From assembly GCF_964355755.1 (NCBI RefSeq), contig NC_092672.1, positions 28,018,501 through 28,082,500 of the forward strand: DNA of 64,000 nt, read 5' to 3'. The notes under the pieces were generated by a model. That model made no database searches. It was not told the DNA's origin and worked only from the letters and a program-made list of their open reading frames with translations. Positions 10,286 through 23,336 of the stretch are shown here, in pieces (position 1 is the stretch's first letter; each line of letters opens with the position of its first letter). Made by a program: the position numbers and the translations under genes. The DNA comes from Antedon mediterranea. Taxonomy: Eukaryota; Echinodermata; Crinoidea; Comatulida; Antedonidae.

Positions 10286-12119
10286 GATGGGTCTGAAGCA
10301 TCACTGCATGCAACACTCGATACACTGGATACATACGAGAGTATTTCCGGTTTAAGAATAAATGAAGAAAAAACAAAAGTTGTATGGATAGGTAGTAAGA
10401 GAGGTAGCAATGTAAGGTTAAAAACAAGAAAAAAGATAAACTGGATAGGCAATGCCATATTTTCAATTTTAGGTATTGACTTTTCATTAGATGCAGTTCA
10501 AATGATTAATGTAAACTATGAAAGAGTGTTTTTAACGATAGAGCGTATGATAAACCAATGGTCTAAAAGAAACTTGACAGTAATTGGTAAAATAACTATT
10601 ATTAAATCACTCTTGTTACCAAAACTCATTCATATGATCATGTCCTTACCGAACCCATCAAATGAATACGTAGTACGTCTTAATAATTTATTTTTTCGTT
10701 TTATTTGGCAAAACAAACCTGATAAAATAAACCGGCATCAGATGAAAAGTGATTACTTACATGGTGGATTAAGAATGGTAGATTTGAACTTTTTTTTTAT
10801 GTCATTAAAAATAACTTGGTTGCGTAGAATTTTCAACAATAAATCCGAAGACAACCCAATATTTAAGCTATTTAAGTACATAACAAATTTGTCTAACTCT
10901 ATGCAACTTGAAACGAATTGTAAACGTCTGTCCAGCATTAGAGATAATGTTAAAATTCTCTTCTGGAAAGAGGTAATAGATGCATGGAGTAATTTTATTT
11001 CTATTCATTATCCAAAGTCTGTTGACGAGCTATTACGAATGCAAATTTGGAATAATGAAGTAATAAGAATAGGCAACGAATGTATAAGATATGGAAATTG
11101 GGAAAAAGCAGGTATTTTGTTTGTTAATGATTTGTTTAACAGCAATGGGCAATTTATGAATAAAAAAGAAGTCGAAGATACCTATGGTATTAAGATAAAT
11201 TATATAAAATTAATAGGATTAAAAAGGCTTCTTAGGGAAAAATTTAACAATTTAATGATATGTGAAATTAAAAAAACAGTTTTGCCAGATATTCCATTTC
11301 ACATAAAAGTACTCTTTCAACAAAGAAAGGGATGTCGTATTTTTTATGATGTTTTAAATAACTCAATGTTTAAATCATGGAAAGCACAAAAGAAATGGGC
11401 AGAAAATAAATTTGTATTCAATAACGAACAATGGAAAACAATCTACCTAGCTCCACATACGTGTACAATGAATATTGCTTTAATATATTTTCAATATAAA
11501 ATTGTAAATAGAATAATTGCAACAAATGAACAATTATTTAAAATGAATATAAAAGAAACTTCAATGTGCTCATTTGGAGATGGTAAAATTGAAACCATTC
11601 AGCATTGTTCTGTAATTGTCCAATAGTAAAAAGGATATGGAACCTCCTCCAGGAAAAAATTTCAGAAAAAACTGGAGTGCAATTTATTTTTAGTAAAGAG
11701 AGCATAATTTTCGGATACCAAGATGCGCATCAGTTTTTTAATTTAAAAGCCATTAATGCAATTATTCTAATTGTAAAATCATTTATTTATAAATGTAAAC
11801 TAGTTAAATGTAAGCCAACTATCAAAATGGTTATGAACGAGTTAAAAAGGTTTTATGAAACAGAAAAATTTATTTATCATCAGAATTTTGAGGACAGTAT
11901 TTTTAATAGAAAATGGATAAAATTAGAAGAATTTATAAATCAAATATAAAATGGTTTATAGAGTAGAATAATTTTTATGAACCTTTATTTAATTTGTTAG
12001 ATGGATATCTTTGTTGTTTTTATTTGTTGCTTTTTATTTTAATTTTTTATTTGATTATGTTTTTCCTTTGTAATGTATTATATGATGAAATAAAAAAAAA
12101 AAAAAAAAAAAAAAAAAAA
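10286..12119 (+). mobile_element. 5'-truncated L1-like LINE with poly(A) tail
   Basis: The open frame from 10286 starts just after the position of the reverse-transcriptase YADD motif and gives GLRINEEKTKVVWIGSK (RT block 6), LGIDFS (block 7), ERMINQWSKRNLTVIGKITI and the long C-terminal region of L1-like elements. A frameshift near 11603 separates it from the last part (NCPIVKRIW...KWIKLEEFINQI, to 11949). In the C-terminal zinc motif, Cys 2 is replaced (CSFG). About 140 bp of 3' UTR leads to a poly(A) run (about 12091-12119). The C-terminus resembles that of the LINE at 57.3-64 kb. It is a dead copy. Confidence 0.85.
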
Positions 12120-13330
12120 TGAAGTAAAAATTAAAGTTTAAAAAGTTAAAATTTAGGCTGGTGCACGTGCAAGTGGCCACACATCCAACCAATGGAGTAT
12201 ATGCCACAATGATGACGCCACTACAATATTGTGATTTTGATGAGTTTGGATTTTATTTACTGAGACAAACATTTCGGCGCGCGCGTTTAATAAATACTAA
12301 TTAAGTTGTGCTATCATTATTATCTTTAACAATACATCACGCTGTGTTATTATTTTACTTTTTTTAATAATTAATTAATTCCTGTAGTTAAAATGAATTA
12401 AATTGCAATATAACAGGAAAATAATTGCCACGTAAGACCCTAAAATAAATTTGGTGCAGTACAAAAGGTGAGGAAAAATAAAATAATTAATTTTACATAA
12501 ATATACAATAATAGATAATAACGCAGGCTGTTTGAAATGGATAGATTATTTATTTATTCATACGATCTGAATTTGATTACATACAACAACAGTATGGAAA
12601 AACTTTCAAGCAAGCAATTTAAGAACAAGGCCATATAGGCTACAGTCGCGTACTGAAATTCAGTCCAAAATACGCAGAATTTTTTCCAAAATACGTCAAG
12701 TTGAGGGCGCTATACTAATCCAAAATAAGTGAGTCTTTCCAAAATACGTCGACTTGAGGGCGCTAATCATTTTCCAAAATACGCGAATTGTCCAAAATAC
12801 GCTATTTTGTAGCACCCCACCCATTTTTCTCCCCTCAGACTAGTAAAATTGTTATTTTATTATTTTATGGAATCAAAATAAATTTATTTTATATAAAATG
12901 TATATATTCAATACAAACAAAATTTATAATTAACTATCAAATAAGACCATTTAAAAAAAAAAATCTGTGGTAAACTTATTGGTTAAAAAAGTGAAAACTA
13001 AGTCTAAAAAACATCTTGTGAACAGCACCCTTAACCTTCAATTTTTATTTTTTTTTAAACAGATACAATTTCCTAAACTTAACTGGTTATCATTTTTTTT
13101 TAATTTCCTTTTTTTACAGAAACTTTTTATGAAAACTTAATATTTTTCTTGAGCTTATAAGATAGTACAGTAAGCTATGTAGAAAATATTATTACACTAA
13201 ATTCATATTTTATTGGACAGATAATGTTAATAGCTACTACCAAAGAACTTATAACACAAGAATCTCCTGTTCGTCCGAAGCGCGTAACAATTTCGAAAGG
13301 CATTGTGGGATAGAATAGAGCTAATGGGTG
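12120..13330. other. AT-rich non-coding stretch with CCAAAATACG repeats
   Basis: No gene is seen. Between 12669 and 12806 the word CCAAAATACG (or CCAAAATAAG) recurs six times, and GAGGGCGCTA recurs after CAAGTTGAGG and CGACTTGAGG, which looks like a short decayed tandem repeat. The rest is low-complexity A/T. Confidence 0.5.
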
Positions 13331-13345
13331 GCGCCATTGTGAGCC

Positions 13346-13524
13346 ATGGAGTAGGGCACCCGCATCAAAAAGAAAGTCAAAATCATAGAGGGGATCTGCT
13401 AATACTCTAGGGGGGATAGAGTAATTGACTGAGGAGTAGGGCGCCCGCATCAAATTAGAAAGTCAAAATCATAGAGGGGATCTGCTAATACTCTAGGAGG
13501 GGTGGGGGATAGAGTAATTGACTT
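13346..13524. repeat. Tandem duplication of about 85 bp
   Basis: Two adjacent copies each contain GGAGTAGGGC, CCCGCATCAAA, AGAAAGTCAAAATCATAGAG, GGGATCTGCTAATACTCTAG and GGATAGAGTAATTGACT. The second copy has a small insertion in its G-rich part. No coding potential is seen. Confidence 0.8.
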
Positions 13525-14071
13525 CCTAGAGGGGGCGCTGCTCCATGCTGTGAAATGGCGTCGCCCAGTTTGACCTTTTAAACCTGTACTTCCGATACTG
13601 TGTTTTGAATGCAAATTGAAGAACAGGAGAGTCTTTTGTTATAAGTTCTTTGCTACTACCTACTAGATAGTGATTAAGTTCGCTTTTTAGGAATCCTGTC
13701 TCTGCCTTGTGTGATATTTTCTTGTTCTTTGTCCACGTTTTTTTATATTGTATTTTATGGAGACAAAAATAAATGAAATGAAATAGCTATCCCTCGATAT
13801 AATGTTTAATAAAATACATATAATATTTATTGAGTTACGAACAATAATAGGTTTGTGATATGAAATAGCAGCCATTTTTAACTTCATCGTGGATTTGAGG
13901 ATAACCGCAGAAAATTCGCAACGGCATACATCTGAATTATTTTTCCTAGGCTTAGGCTATAACAAAAACACTTGGTGTGCTTATGTGTAGATTGGTGGCA
14001 ATGACACACTGCGAAGCCTCTTTTTGGCACTTGGACCTCTGCTTATAATTAGAAAGAAGCTTAAGCAAAAT

Positions 14072-14480
14072 ATACTGAATACTGAATACTGAAATGCTTT
14101 ATTTGTCCATCATCATCATCATAAAATAACAACAGAAGTTCTTCTTGAAGATTGACAATTATTAGTACAATAATAAATAGATATACAATAATAATATACA
14201 CACACACAATTGCACAAAAAAATATAAGTTATGAAACACGGTGTAAAAATGACTAGGTATTAAAATTGAATAGAATTCAGGAGATTAAAATAGTTTAAAA
14301 AAAGCTTTAAAAGGATTAAAAACAGCTTTAAAAGGATTCAAACCATTAGAATGTTCCTAAAACCTTTACAATTTATAAATTGCCAAAATTTCAAATAGGC
14401 TAAAAATGTTAAAAACGTTTCAAAATATTAAAAATATAAAAACATTTATAAATTGAAAAAAATTTACTTTTTAACAGTTT
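14072..14480 (-). mobile_element. Insertion in gene A 3' flank, LINE/SINE-tail-like
   Basis: The interval is absent from the paralogous block, where AAGCAAAATATA runs directly into TCGATATATTTAATGCAAAT. It starts with three near-copies of ACTGAAT, then ATGCTTTATTTGTCCATC. Read on the minus strand this is an AATAAAGCAT signal followed by an (ATTCAGT)n tail, the usual 3' end of a CR1/L2-type LINE or dependent SINE. The inner part holds repeated AGCTTTAAAAGGATT. No protein is recognisable. Confidence 0.55.
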
Positions 14481-14716
14481 CATCGATATATTTAATGCAA
14501 ATGAGCCAGCTATCACTGATAAACATACAATTATTAATACTAAGTAAAACTTCAATCGATTCAGACGATTATCAGAACACAAAATACACACATGCATTTC
14601 ATTTCTTTATCCTGTTCTGTGACACGGGTTTATAGTGCTTATTCATACTATAATTTCATGATAAGACAAGAGAAGCGAGAATTACTGTGTTTGGGTTTCT
14701 ATTTTTTTTACTACTA

Positions 14717-17700
14717 CTAGTTACGCTTTATTTTCATTTCTGACCATCTCAGATTTTCCCTCGTACTACTTCCAGTGAAGCACTGAAATGTAGATCCATA
14801 CTTTCCATTTAAATTACATATGTGACAACTGTGATACCACCAGGCGCCTTCATGTTCTTCAGCACAATTATGAGCTATATTGTCGTTATCTACATCACGT
14901 GTCGTAAAACCTTGCCCTCGATGATTCATCATCACATCAACTGTTTAGGAAAGAAATGAATAACGATATTTTCTAAAAACATTAATTTTATTTTAAATGT
15001 TGGTTAACGTCGTCGTCGTAGTACTAGTAGTAGTGGTGGTAGTGGTAGCGGTAGCGGCAACGGTATCGGCAGCAGCACCAGCAATAACAGTAACAGTAGT
15101 AGTATATTTCATGATCTAACATGATTGTTGACAAGCATAATCACATTCTGATATGTTTTGGCTTTAATGTCATAGTCAAATATTTAAGAGCATTGGAATC
15201 TTTAAAGCCCATTCCAGTCTATGTCTTAGTTGGTAACACGAGTATTATTGAAATATAGTCAGGAGAAACAGTCCTTCAGATGTTTAACACTTTATTATTT
15301 GATGAAAATTCTTTTAAAACCTGTTTTCCACTAAGCTATCAAACAGTTTCGCAATGAAAAATGTGTGAAACCATTGGTTGTGTTTTATCATATCCCTAAG
15401 TAGATTCTGTCGAAACTGGTTAAAGTGAAAAACAACTTGAGAAACACGAATTAATTAATTAATTAATTAAAAGAAAAAAGTTTGCCATAGGTGCATCAAA
15501 CTGACACTTTCAACCACGACTTGCTTGTCTCTACACTTACCCGTGTTGCCGTTTAGTTGATCGCCGACTTCCAAAGTGTAGTCATCACCTTCATTACTGA
15601 TTCTGAAGGATTCGTATACTGAATAGTATGCTTCACCAGAATCCGTTTTCATATCAATTCGAAGGTTGTACTTTCCAGATGACGTCATCTCATGTATATT
15701 GTCATTTGCCAGCCAGAACTCGCCGCACACATTTCCAAAACCATTTTTATATTCTTCCCAATACCGATAAAAATTCAGTGAATCATCCTCACGCCGCTGA
15801 AAAACCTAGAATACAGTGAACATACGATTTAAAAAACGATACGGTTCCTTTGTAAATTTACTACAGTACATTTACCTATTTACAAAAATCAGAGACAGGT
15901 TTTAACATTAACCTCGGGTTTCATGATGTTCACCTCCGTAACATAAAATTGAAAGAAGGAATTCAGACAAAATCACCAATCAAGAAGGTTTATTACATCT
16001 CATGTTATGATTGTTACATGTATATGTCCTTTGATAAAACCACCAGTTCGTTAACAAATCGGTGCTGTTTTGTTATTTTGTGTACTTTGGTGTATTGAAA
16101 AACAAGACGTGTTTGCAGAATGATGCTGTCAAGTGTTTCCAGTCGATAGTACTACAGCATTTGCAATAAACAGAATTACAAAAGTGTTTGAATGAATTTG
16201 TTTGGACTGATGTTGTATTTTGTATGCAATTGTTTTAACGTGTATTAATTTGTTTTAGTACACGTAACCTACAGCTGTTTAGATAGCCTAAGTCCTACAA
16301 AAATAAGATATTGAATATTGATAGTCTGCTGCTTTTTTTTTCACGCTGCTGCTTTAGCCCGCTACGTCCTAGGAGGATGACTCATTAATAAACCGGAAGT
16401 AAGCAGAAGTTATATATCTAAAGGATGACAGAAATGCGAAAATGCATACTCGACTATAATGTATAGGTAACAGCTTCTGGACCCACAAAACGTCTGGGAA
16501 AGAGTCTGAACGACAAATCCCAAAGCATTTCTGGTATTTATGAGTCCCATGATACTTCACCCTTGAAGTATCTAGGCTGATGAAGTGACCCCCAGACTTG
16601 ACCTTAGCAATAAAATAAACTAAGTGACTGATATTAAATACAGATTATACAAATACATTTTATATTTGTTCGAATATAATAATATGTTACGTCAATAAGT
16701 GAGCAGCGTTTTTTGTAAGAAATATTTCTTGTTTATATAGTTTTTACATGTGTAGCCAAATCTACATGTCGTATTCTAGGCCTACATACCAATGACTATA
16801 TACATGCCCTTTTATTAGGCATACGTAAACAAAATCTATAAAAATGTAGATTTACCGTCCATCCTCCTTCGCCAGTATCCATATCACAGTACACAAGCAA
16901 TGCGTTTCTACCAGTCTTGGCAATTGGGTATAATCCGCTTCCACCGATTCCCAAAATATCCTGGCAATCTTTCACCTAGTAAATAAGCAAGAATATCAAC
17001 AACATAACAGTGGTTTATTAAATCTTATTCCAATTAATAATGAGAGAGAATGCATAATTCAATGTATATTGATGATGATCCAATTAAAGCATCGTCGATC
17101 ATGTTTGTTGCACTATCAGCATCCATGGAGGAAATATAATTATATTTCCTCTATGCAGCAACCTTTACAAATCAAGTTTTACAACAAAACATTTGTACTC
17201 ATTTATAACACCAGAAAAACGTACTGCTGGCCGTAGTGTATACGCCCGGTGACTGCTTGTTTTTTCCAATCCCAAACGCCCAGATAATTCACATGATTTT
17301 GATGTGATGTCATAGCGAAATGATTGACAGTCAGGAGTAAGACTCAAACACAACAGAGAACATCGAGTTGCACTTCTTTTTCTAGTAGTAGAAAATACCG
17401 AATCAATTTCTTTTGATTTCAACAAATTCCGTTGGTTCTCAAAAATTGCAGATCGCATACAGGATTTACCTAATAAATAGGAAGTGTAAATGAAAAAAGA
17501 AATGCGTATAGAAATAAACTCATACTATAACTAACTTTGGATAAAGAAGCATTACTATACCTATATGTACTTAATTTCTTGTAGTTTCGTATGAATCTTT
17601 AAACTGTTTTTTTAGTACTTTTATAAAACAGAGAAAAGAAAATATGTTTATTCCCATTAATCTGGTATGCAAATGTTATGGACTAAATTACATCTAAAAA

Positions 17701-17904
17701 ATAATAATTATTATATCATTATTTGTTCACAAATTAAGTGATCGCAAATCGCATTTTATTGGCCACCACGGCGCTTATTTGTTCATTTCACAGAGGAAAT
17801 GTTTTAAGAAAAAAGTGTTTCATCTTACCTGATGTCATTGAGATATTACAGTGAAATACAAAGGTACCAAGTATCACAGTGAAGCTGTACAATATGTAAA
17901 ACAT
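14717..17904 (-). CDS. Secreted PAN-fibrinogen-domain protein, gene A
   Basis: Five exons join with consistent phase into 309 codons: 17829-17904, 17225-17469, 16856-16975, 15541-15805, 14717-14940. Exon 1 encodes a signal peptide (MFYILYSFTVILGTFVF). Exon 2 encodes a PAN/apple-type module with SATRCSLLCLSLTPDCQSF and SKSCELSG. Exons 3-5 encode a full fibrinogen C-terminal domain: VKDCQDIL, VYCDMDTGEGGWT, VFQRRED, GEFWLANDNIHEMTSSGKYN, a calcium-site-like RDVDND, then NCAEEHEGAWWYHSC and LNGKYG. The junctions use GTAAG/GTACGT donors and AG acceptors. Such proteins (FREPs, ficolins) bind carbohydrate or microbial surfaces; the ligand here is unknown. An in-frame upstream Met (MIVRETTTL) exists, but the chosen Met starts the hydrophobic leader. 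Intron 4 has a GTAGTAGT-type microsatellite. Confidence 0.88.
15008..15105. repeat. Trinucleotide-rich low-complexity tract (intron of gene A)
   Basis: Interrupted CGT/AGT/GGT/AGC trinucleotides, matched by a shorter and rearranged tract at 28928-29017 in gene B. It evolves faster than the surrounding intron. Confidence 0.7.
15850..16745. other. Extra DNA in intron 3 of gene A
   Basis: About 0.9 kb here corresponds to only about 130 bp in gene B (29800-29930). Patches of homology (TTGTTTTAACGTGTATTAATT, AAGTCCTACAAA) at 16225-16310 show that gene B carries a deletion, or gene A several insertions. No element ends or protein are seen; the frame at 16369-16560 has no family resemblance. Confidence 0.5.
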
Positions 17905-18713
17905 TTTGAAATGGCACTCACTCTTCTTAACTTGACTTAAATTAACGTCAGACAACGTTGTTGTCTCTCGCACGATCACCTACCTTACTGTAATCAAAAT
18001 GTTCCTATAAAACATAATGCTTATCATATCGGCAAATAAATAATATTCTTAGTTTCTATTTTAAAGAAAATATTTAGGTATGGTTTTTAAAAAGACATGA
18101 AAAACGATTATTATAAGTGCAAACGTCAAAATAATAATAATAATAATATTTTAAAAAGTAACGGCTTTATAAAAATCAATTTAATTTGCTAGTAAAAACA
18201 CAACTCAAAGTTTAATATCTCAATCTAATCAATAAGCGGATTGTTTTCATTTACTTGTTCGGTTTACTGATGTGTTGTGATTAGATACTGTAATAGCGTA
18301 CAATATCTAACAATAACAGAAGTCGCAAGATAACACACCATCTACCATGTCCATAAATTGCGAGAGTATCAATAAATGCTGGATGTTTTCCAAAACTTTT
18401 AAAAAGAAAGATGTTGTGCTGATTTTATTTTATTTATCCAACGTACACTGTGTGCGTGTTTCAATGCTGTGTGTGATTTAGGCTAATTTCACTACAAGCA
18501 TAATAATAATAATAATAATAATAAATACTTTATTTTAACACGGAAAAGCTTGTGTCACCATAAAGGTGTTCTTCTACAAGGCCGTGATCAACTAACAGTA
18601 ATACATTACAAATTTAAATATAACACATTTTAAAAATAACAAATTAGAGAACAAAAATATATGAAGAGAAACTTTAATTACTTTTATGCTAAGAGTACAA
18701 AATAAATAATAAA

Positions 18714-21362
18714 TCACACCAATAATTTTGTTAAAGTATTTAAATTTGTGGCATTTTGCATTGGTTTTTCTAAAGTATTCCATAATCTAGCACCATGATA
18801 TGAAAAACTTTTTTTTATATATTCTGTTTTGGGTTTGGGTGTAAATAGTTCGTTTAGATATGGTGGTGCTTGATTATGGAATATTTTATATAACATTTTG
18901 GCTTCATTATTATGTAGTTGAGTATTAAGATTTATCCAGTTTAAGTTTTGCAGGGCTTGTGTACTTGAGAGTCGTATTTCCTTGTTTTTGTAATAATTTT
19001 GGCTGCTCTGTTTTTTAGCATTTGTAGTTTATTAGTATTAAATTTAGATCAATGTTTGCTAATTTTGCAAGCCTTTGTTGTGTTCCTATAAACATACACT
19101 GAGTTTTATTTACATTTAGACTAAGCTTGTTACTTGCTAGCCATGATTTGTTTTTTTTTAAATCTTCATTAATTTTTGCAAGTACTTCATTTATATCAGA
19201 AGATGCAAAGTAAAGAGCTGTATCATCTGCATACATACTAATCTGTACACTATTTACATGCTTTGGTAGATCATTTACATAAAGTATAAATAAGAGTGGT
19301 CCCAAAATTGATACGTTGGGGGATTCCACAATTACTATAGCATGTACTGTATCTGACCGGACACCATTTACTTGTGTTTTAAGTGCGTACGATCACAAAG
19401 ATAGTCTTTAAACCTATTTATAATAGAGACATCTAACTTAAATAATTTAAGCTTGTCTATAAATATGGTATGATCTACCGTATCGAAAGCATTTTTTAGA
19501 TCAAGCATGACTAAACCAATATACTTCCCACAATCAATGTCATTTATCCAATCTTCTGTAATATTTAATAATGAAGATACAGTAGATAAATTAGGACGAA
19601 ATCCGGATTGGTAAGCATAAATCATATTTTTTGAGTTAATAAATTGATAGACCTGATCAAATAAAACCCTCTCGATAATTTTAGAAAGAATCGTTAAAAT
19701 TTATATGGGTCTGTAGTTGCTAGCTTCTGTCCTATCTCCCCCTTTAAAAACTGGGCAGATTTTGGCACATTTCCATCTTTTTGGAAAAGTACTGGTTGAG
19801 AGTAAGAGATTTACCAAATAAGGAGAGGTCCAACGTTTTGATCAATAACCAACTTCAGCATTTTAGCTGAAGCTCATCTAAGCCTGTCGCTTTACTAACA
19901 GCGAGTGAGTTTAATTGTTTATAAATATATTCATGATTTACAAAACTAAATTTAAGTAGGTCCCTACTTTGATTAGTATTATTTTCAATAAGTAATCTAG
20001 GAATTTCTGGTGGGATGTTTTTTGCAAGGTCAGGTCCTATTTTGGAAAAATATTTGTTTAAATTGTTTGCTATTTTAGAAGAGTCTGCTGTTAGTTTGTT
20101 ATCACTTGTTTTTAAGTTTGATATTTCAGTGTTTAAAGTTTTCCATATTTTCTTTGAATCTTTTGTATGTAATTGTTTAGAAAAATATTCTTTTTTACAT
20201 TTCTTTATTTCAACATTTACCTTATTTTTACTTAGTTTGTATTGAGCCCACATTTCAGGTGTATTAGTTTCAGATGCTTTCTTTTTTAGTACATCACGCT
20301 CACGCATAGACCTAACTAGATCATCTGTTAGCCAAGGACTAGTTTTGTTTCGCACCCTCTTCTTTTTTAGCGGGGCATAATCATTAGCAATTTTAAGAAA
20401 ATTAGTTTCGAAAAAATATGTAGCGTCATCGATATCATTATAATATTGAATTTCTTGCCAGTTTATTTTTTCAATATCCCTTTTAAATTCATTTTCATTA
20501 AAATGTTTGTAGTTTCTACTTGTTTTATATTTATGCTTATGAGCTTTACACTTTTCTTGTTTACCAACAATTACATAGATAGCAGAATGGTCACCGATAC
20601 CTGTATGTAATACACCTGATTTGGAGATACTATTAGGAACTGTTGTGTAAATATGGTCTATTAAAGTACTACTATTTTCTGTGATTCTCGTTGGCTCAGT
20701 TATTAATTGAGTTAGATGAAAATTGTTAGCAATGTCAATTAATTTTTTAGTATAACAAGATAGGTTTTTAGAATGAGTGTCACAATTTACATCCCCAATT
20801 ATTTCATATATTCTAAATTTGTACTTTCAACATTCTCTAGTACTTCTTCTGTTTTCTCAAAGATCTGCATATCAGAATTTGGGGGTCTATACCATGATAA
20901 AAGGAGGAATGGTTTTGAATTTAATTGTTTAATTTCAATAATAGACATTTCCAAATGTTCATTCATAAGATCTGGTCTTAACTTATGAGTAGTCTTCCCG
21001 TTGCGATTTAAGTACACAGCAACTCTTCCACCTTCCTTGTTACGATCTTTACGATAGAGATCATAGCCATTTATACGTACATCATTATTACTAATAGTAT
21101 AGTCAAGGCGAGTTTCATTTAAAGATATAACATCAATTTCATTATTTTCTATAAGGTGTTTAAAATTGTCAAAATTACCTATTAGTGAAACAATGTTAAG
21201 ACTTAAAATACTTAGACCATGTCTTTGAAATATTGAACAGTCTTCAGTGAAAACATCCGTTGTACCGGTTACATCTTGAATCGAGTAGTTAGTTTCAAAT
21301 AAGAGCGGTAGGCTTAACGTTTCGTTTAAAATATTGTTACTGTAAATGTCTTTTATTTTCAC
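18714..21362 (-). pseudogene. CR1-like LINE ORF2 (endonuclease-RT), broken
   Basis: The N-terminal part (21362-20799) reads LSILSLNIVSLIGNFDNF, IDVISLNETRLD, GYDLYRKDRNKEGGRVAVY and LLLSWYRPPNSD, an APE-type endonuclease. The next part (about 20800-20360) has a DHIYTTVP-like segment and TGIGDHSAIY. A linker follows (SPWLTDDLVRSMRERDVLKK, 20355-19855). The RT domain has LNAFDTVDHTIF in the form LDLKNAFDTVDHTIF (19625-19368), LGPLLFILYVNDLPKHV and MYADDTALYF (19329-19015). The C-terminal tail (18896-18714) reads MLYKIFHNQAPPYLNELF and YHGARLWNTL. At least four frame breaks and a degraded PQG segment make it inactive. Confidence 0.85.
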
Positions 21363-21369
21363 GGCCCTA

Positions 21370-22530
21370 TCTTCATTGCCATCTTTTCATTGTCGTTGTA
21401 ATAAACAAAATTTAGCCTTGTGGCCATCCTCTTGGCAGTACCAACATTTCCTATGTCGACAAACGCGGCGAACATGTCCATTTTCTCCACAGAAATGACA
21501 AGAAGCAATTAGAGTTTATGTTTTTGATGAGTGCAGTTGTTCCTCGTTCATTAAGGTGAAGTCCATGTCTTGTAAATTTCGAGGTGTCAAGTCCAAATGG
21601 TGATAGGAATGCCTTAAAGTTATCTATGAAGCAATCTTTGAAGTTCGCTTTTAGCATTTCATTAGTTTGTAGTACATGTAGATTTAGTTGAGGGTTGTCT
21701 AGTCTTGGGCATAAACCAGATACATAAACCTTTCCTGTGATTCTAGATTGCAGATAGACCATAAGTTCATGGAAATCAAGTTGTAGTTTATTTTTGTTGA
21801 AATTTGGATTTCCACAGTCATTTGTACCAGCATGAACAATGACATTTTTTACCTGACTTAGATTTATTTCTTGAATGGTGGCAGTAATTTGTTGAACAGT
21901 AGCACCTCGTAAAGTCTTTACGCTAGTATTTATAAGACCTCTTGTTGTAGTTGTAGTTTGTACATGAGCAGTTGATTTTACAGAATCCTTTATTTTACTT
22001 TTTTTTATTTGGCGTGCGATACTCATTTTGTTCCTCTGCTTTTTCATGACGCAAACTAGCAAACTGTGTTTCAAGGATTAAGTTCCTGTCATTTAGTTCT
22101 TTGAATGATGACGTGAGTTGCACAAAGTTGCTATGAATATGTATCAATTCATTCAGTTGAGAGTTATGAGTTCACTTATTTTTTCATCCTGTTTTCTAAT
22201 TTTGCTTTTAAGAGTTGGAATTTGGTCCCAATGAGTAGGTGTCTGGATTGATACATCAGTTATTTTAACTTGAGGAGTTTGTGTTGAAATTTCCCGAGTT
22301 TCATTGTCAGAGATATCAGCAATAGAGTTATCTGTCCTAGTTTGGTTTTCCTTTACACATCTGGTTGGCGTTGAAGCAAAGGGTGAAATGAACAATGATG
22401 ATGAGTTCATGGTTATTTCTTCATCATCATAAAAATGACTGAAATCATCACTGTTATTTATTTTAGAGACGGGAATTAAACTTAGGTTGACCATATTTAT
22501 AAGTAACTCTGAAGTTTGATATTTATACAA
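21370..22530 (-). pseudogene. LINE ORF1 with SGNH esterase and zinc knuckles
   Basis: The frame at 22074-21451 shows the SGNH/GDSL-type esterase signature late blocks: NVIVHAGTNDCGNPN (block III-like) and a C-terminal D-x-x-H-like segment, TRHGLHLNERG. The same strand continues into two CCHC zinc knuckles, CHFCGENGHVRRVC and CWYCQEDGHKAKFC (about 21500-21395), with a frame change between. The upstream frame (22530-22153) is polar with coiled-coil character (LKSKIRKQDEKISELITLN). ORF1 proteins of this type bind RNA and carry an esterase of unclear role. A frame break near 22140 makes this copy dead. Confidence 0.75.
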
Positions 22531-22560
22531 TTCACAAAACTCTAGGCCTCTTGTTTGTAA

Positions 22561-23336
22561 AGTTCAAGTCCAAGCTAATGTCTATGCATATCATAATTTT
22601 CTGTTGTAGTTACAATAGAAACAATTGAAGGTGGCTTTGCAGCTGTAGCTTCAAATAAACAGTCTATTCATCTTATCTCTAGGTGTTAAAAGCTTGGCTT
22701 GTCTGGCTTCTTGTTCAACTTGAGGTGGGCTAACTTTTGTGTGTTTAAGCCTACAGTTTAAAATAAGATTTTACCTTTAAAATTTCAGCAAATTTTCTTT
22801 ATATATCCATAGATCAGTTTCTTATATATTGAAGTTCTTCTCCTGTTTGCAGTTTGTAGCTTACAGTTAGTCTTTTATGTTAAACAGTTTAAAAACATGG
22901 AGAGTCTAGACTGCCATGCACACACACGCCATGCCAGCTGATTCACACCGTCCTCCACAAAGCATGTGTATGTGAGTTCGGTGTAAAGGTTATGTAACCA
23001 GCCTTTCAACTAATAATAGTTACAATTGACTAACAATAGAACAGGAACGCCAAAAACAAACGGGTGAATTTGAAAAGAAATAGGTTTTTAAAACTACTCG
23101 TATCTTGTAAATTAAATCGAATTATGTTTTAAAATTATAAATAAAAAATTATAACTCTTGCTTCTTGTACAAAAATGAAGTTTTTTAGATATTAAAGTAG
23201 TTCTCGATAAATGCAATTCCAGTTTACTTGTTATTTTAAGACTGCTCGCCGGCTTTTGAAAATTCTGTCCTATCTTTTAACACTTCCTAGCAGGTCTGAA
23301 AATAATACTAAAAAGTGGTCCAGAATTAGGACCGTG
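22561..23336. other. Non-coding stretch, nothing recognised
   Basis: Possibly includes the 5' UTR of the preceding LINE up to about 22800. The word GTGAGTTCGGTGTAAAGGTTATG near 22972-22994 resembles GTGAGTTTGGTGTAATGGTTACG at 10003-10025, so a short dispersed repeat may be present at both sites. Confidence 0.4.

Larger units (their letters stand above)
13931..18436. repeat. Duplicated block holding fibrinogen-related gene A
   Basis: The whole interval is homologous to 28261-31616, same orientation. Homology begins at ATTTTTCCTAGG and ends at GATTTTATTTTATTT. This copy carries at least two insertions absent from the other: 14072-14480 (3' flank) and about 15850-16745 (intron 3). Outside these, the DNA upstream of the genes differs by only a few bases per 100, so the duplication is young. 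Confidence 0.9.
18500..22560 (-). mobile_element. CR1-like LINE, nearly full length but decayed
   Basis: On the minus strand ORF1 (22530 to 21370) is followed by ORF2 with endonuclease and reverse transcriptase (21362 to about 18714), then a 3' UTR ending in an (ATT)n tail at 18500-18524. Several frameshifts and small deletions interrupt both ORFs. The order of ORF1 with esterase and zinc knuckles, then APE-type endonuclease, RT and a microsatellite tail, fits the CR1 group. Clade assignment needs an RT tree. Confidence 0.85.

Noticed and set aside
10072-10458. Overlapping frames at 10072-10287 (+) and 10129-10458 (-)
   Set aside because: No domain or family match, and partly antisense to the LINE.
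20015-20988. Plus-strand frames at 20015-20245 and 20773-20988
   Set aside because: Shadows of the minus-strand CR1-like ORF2.
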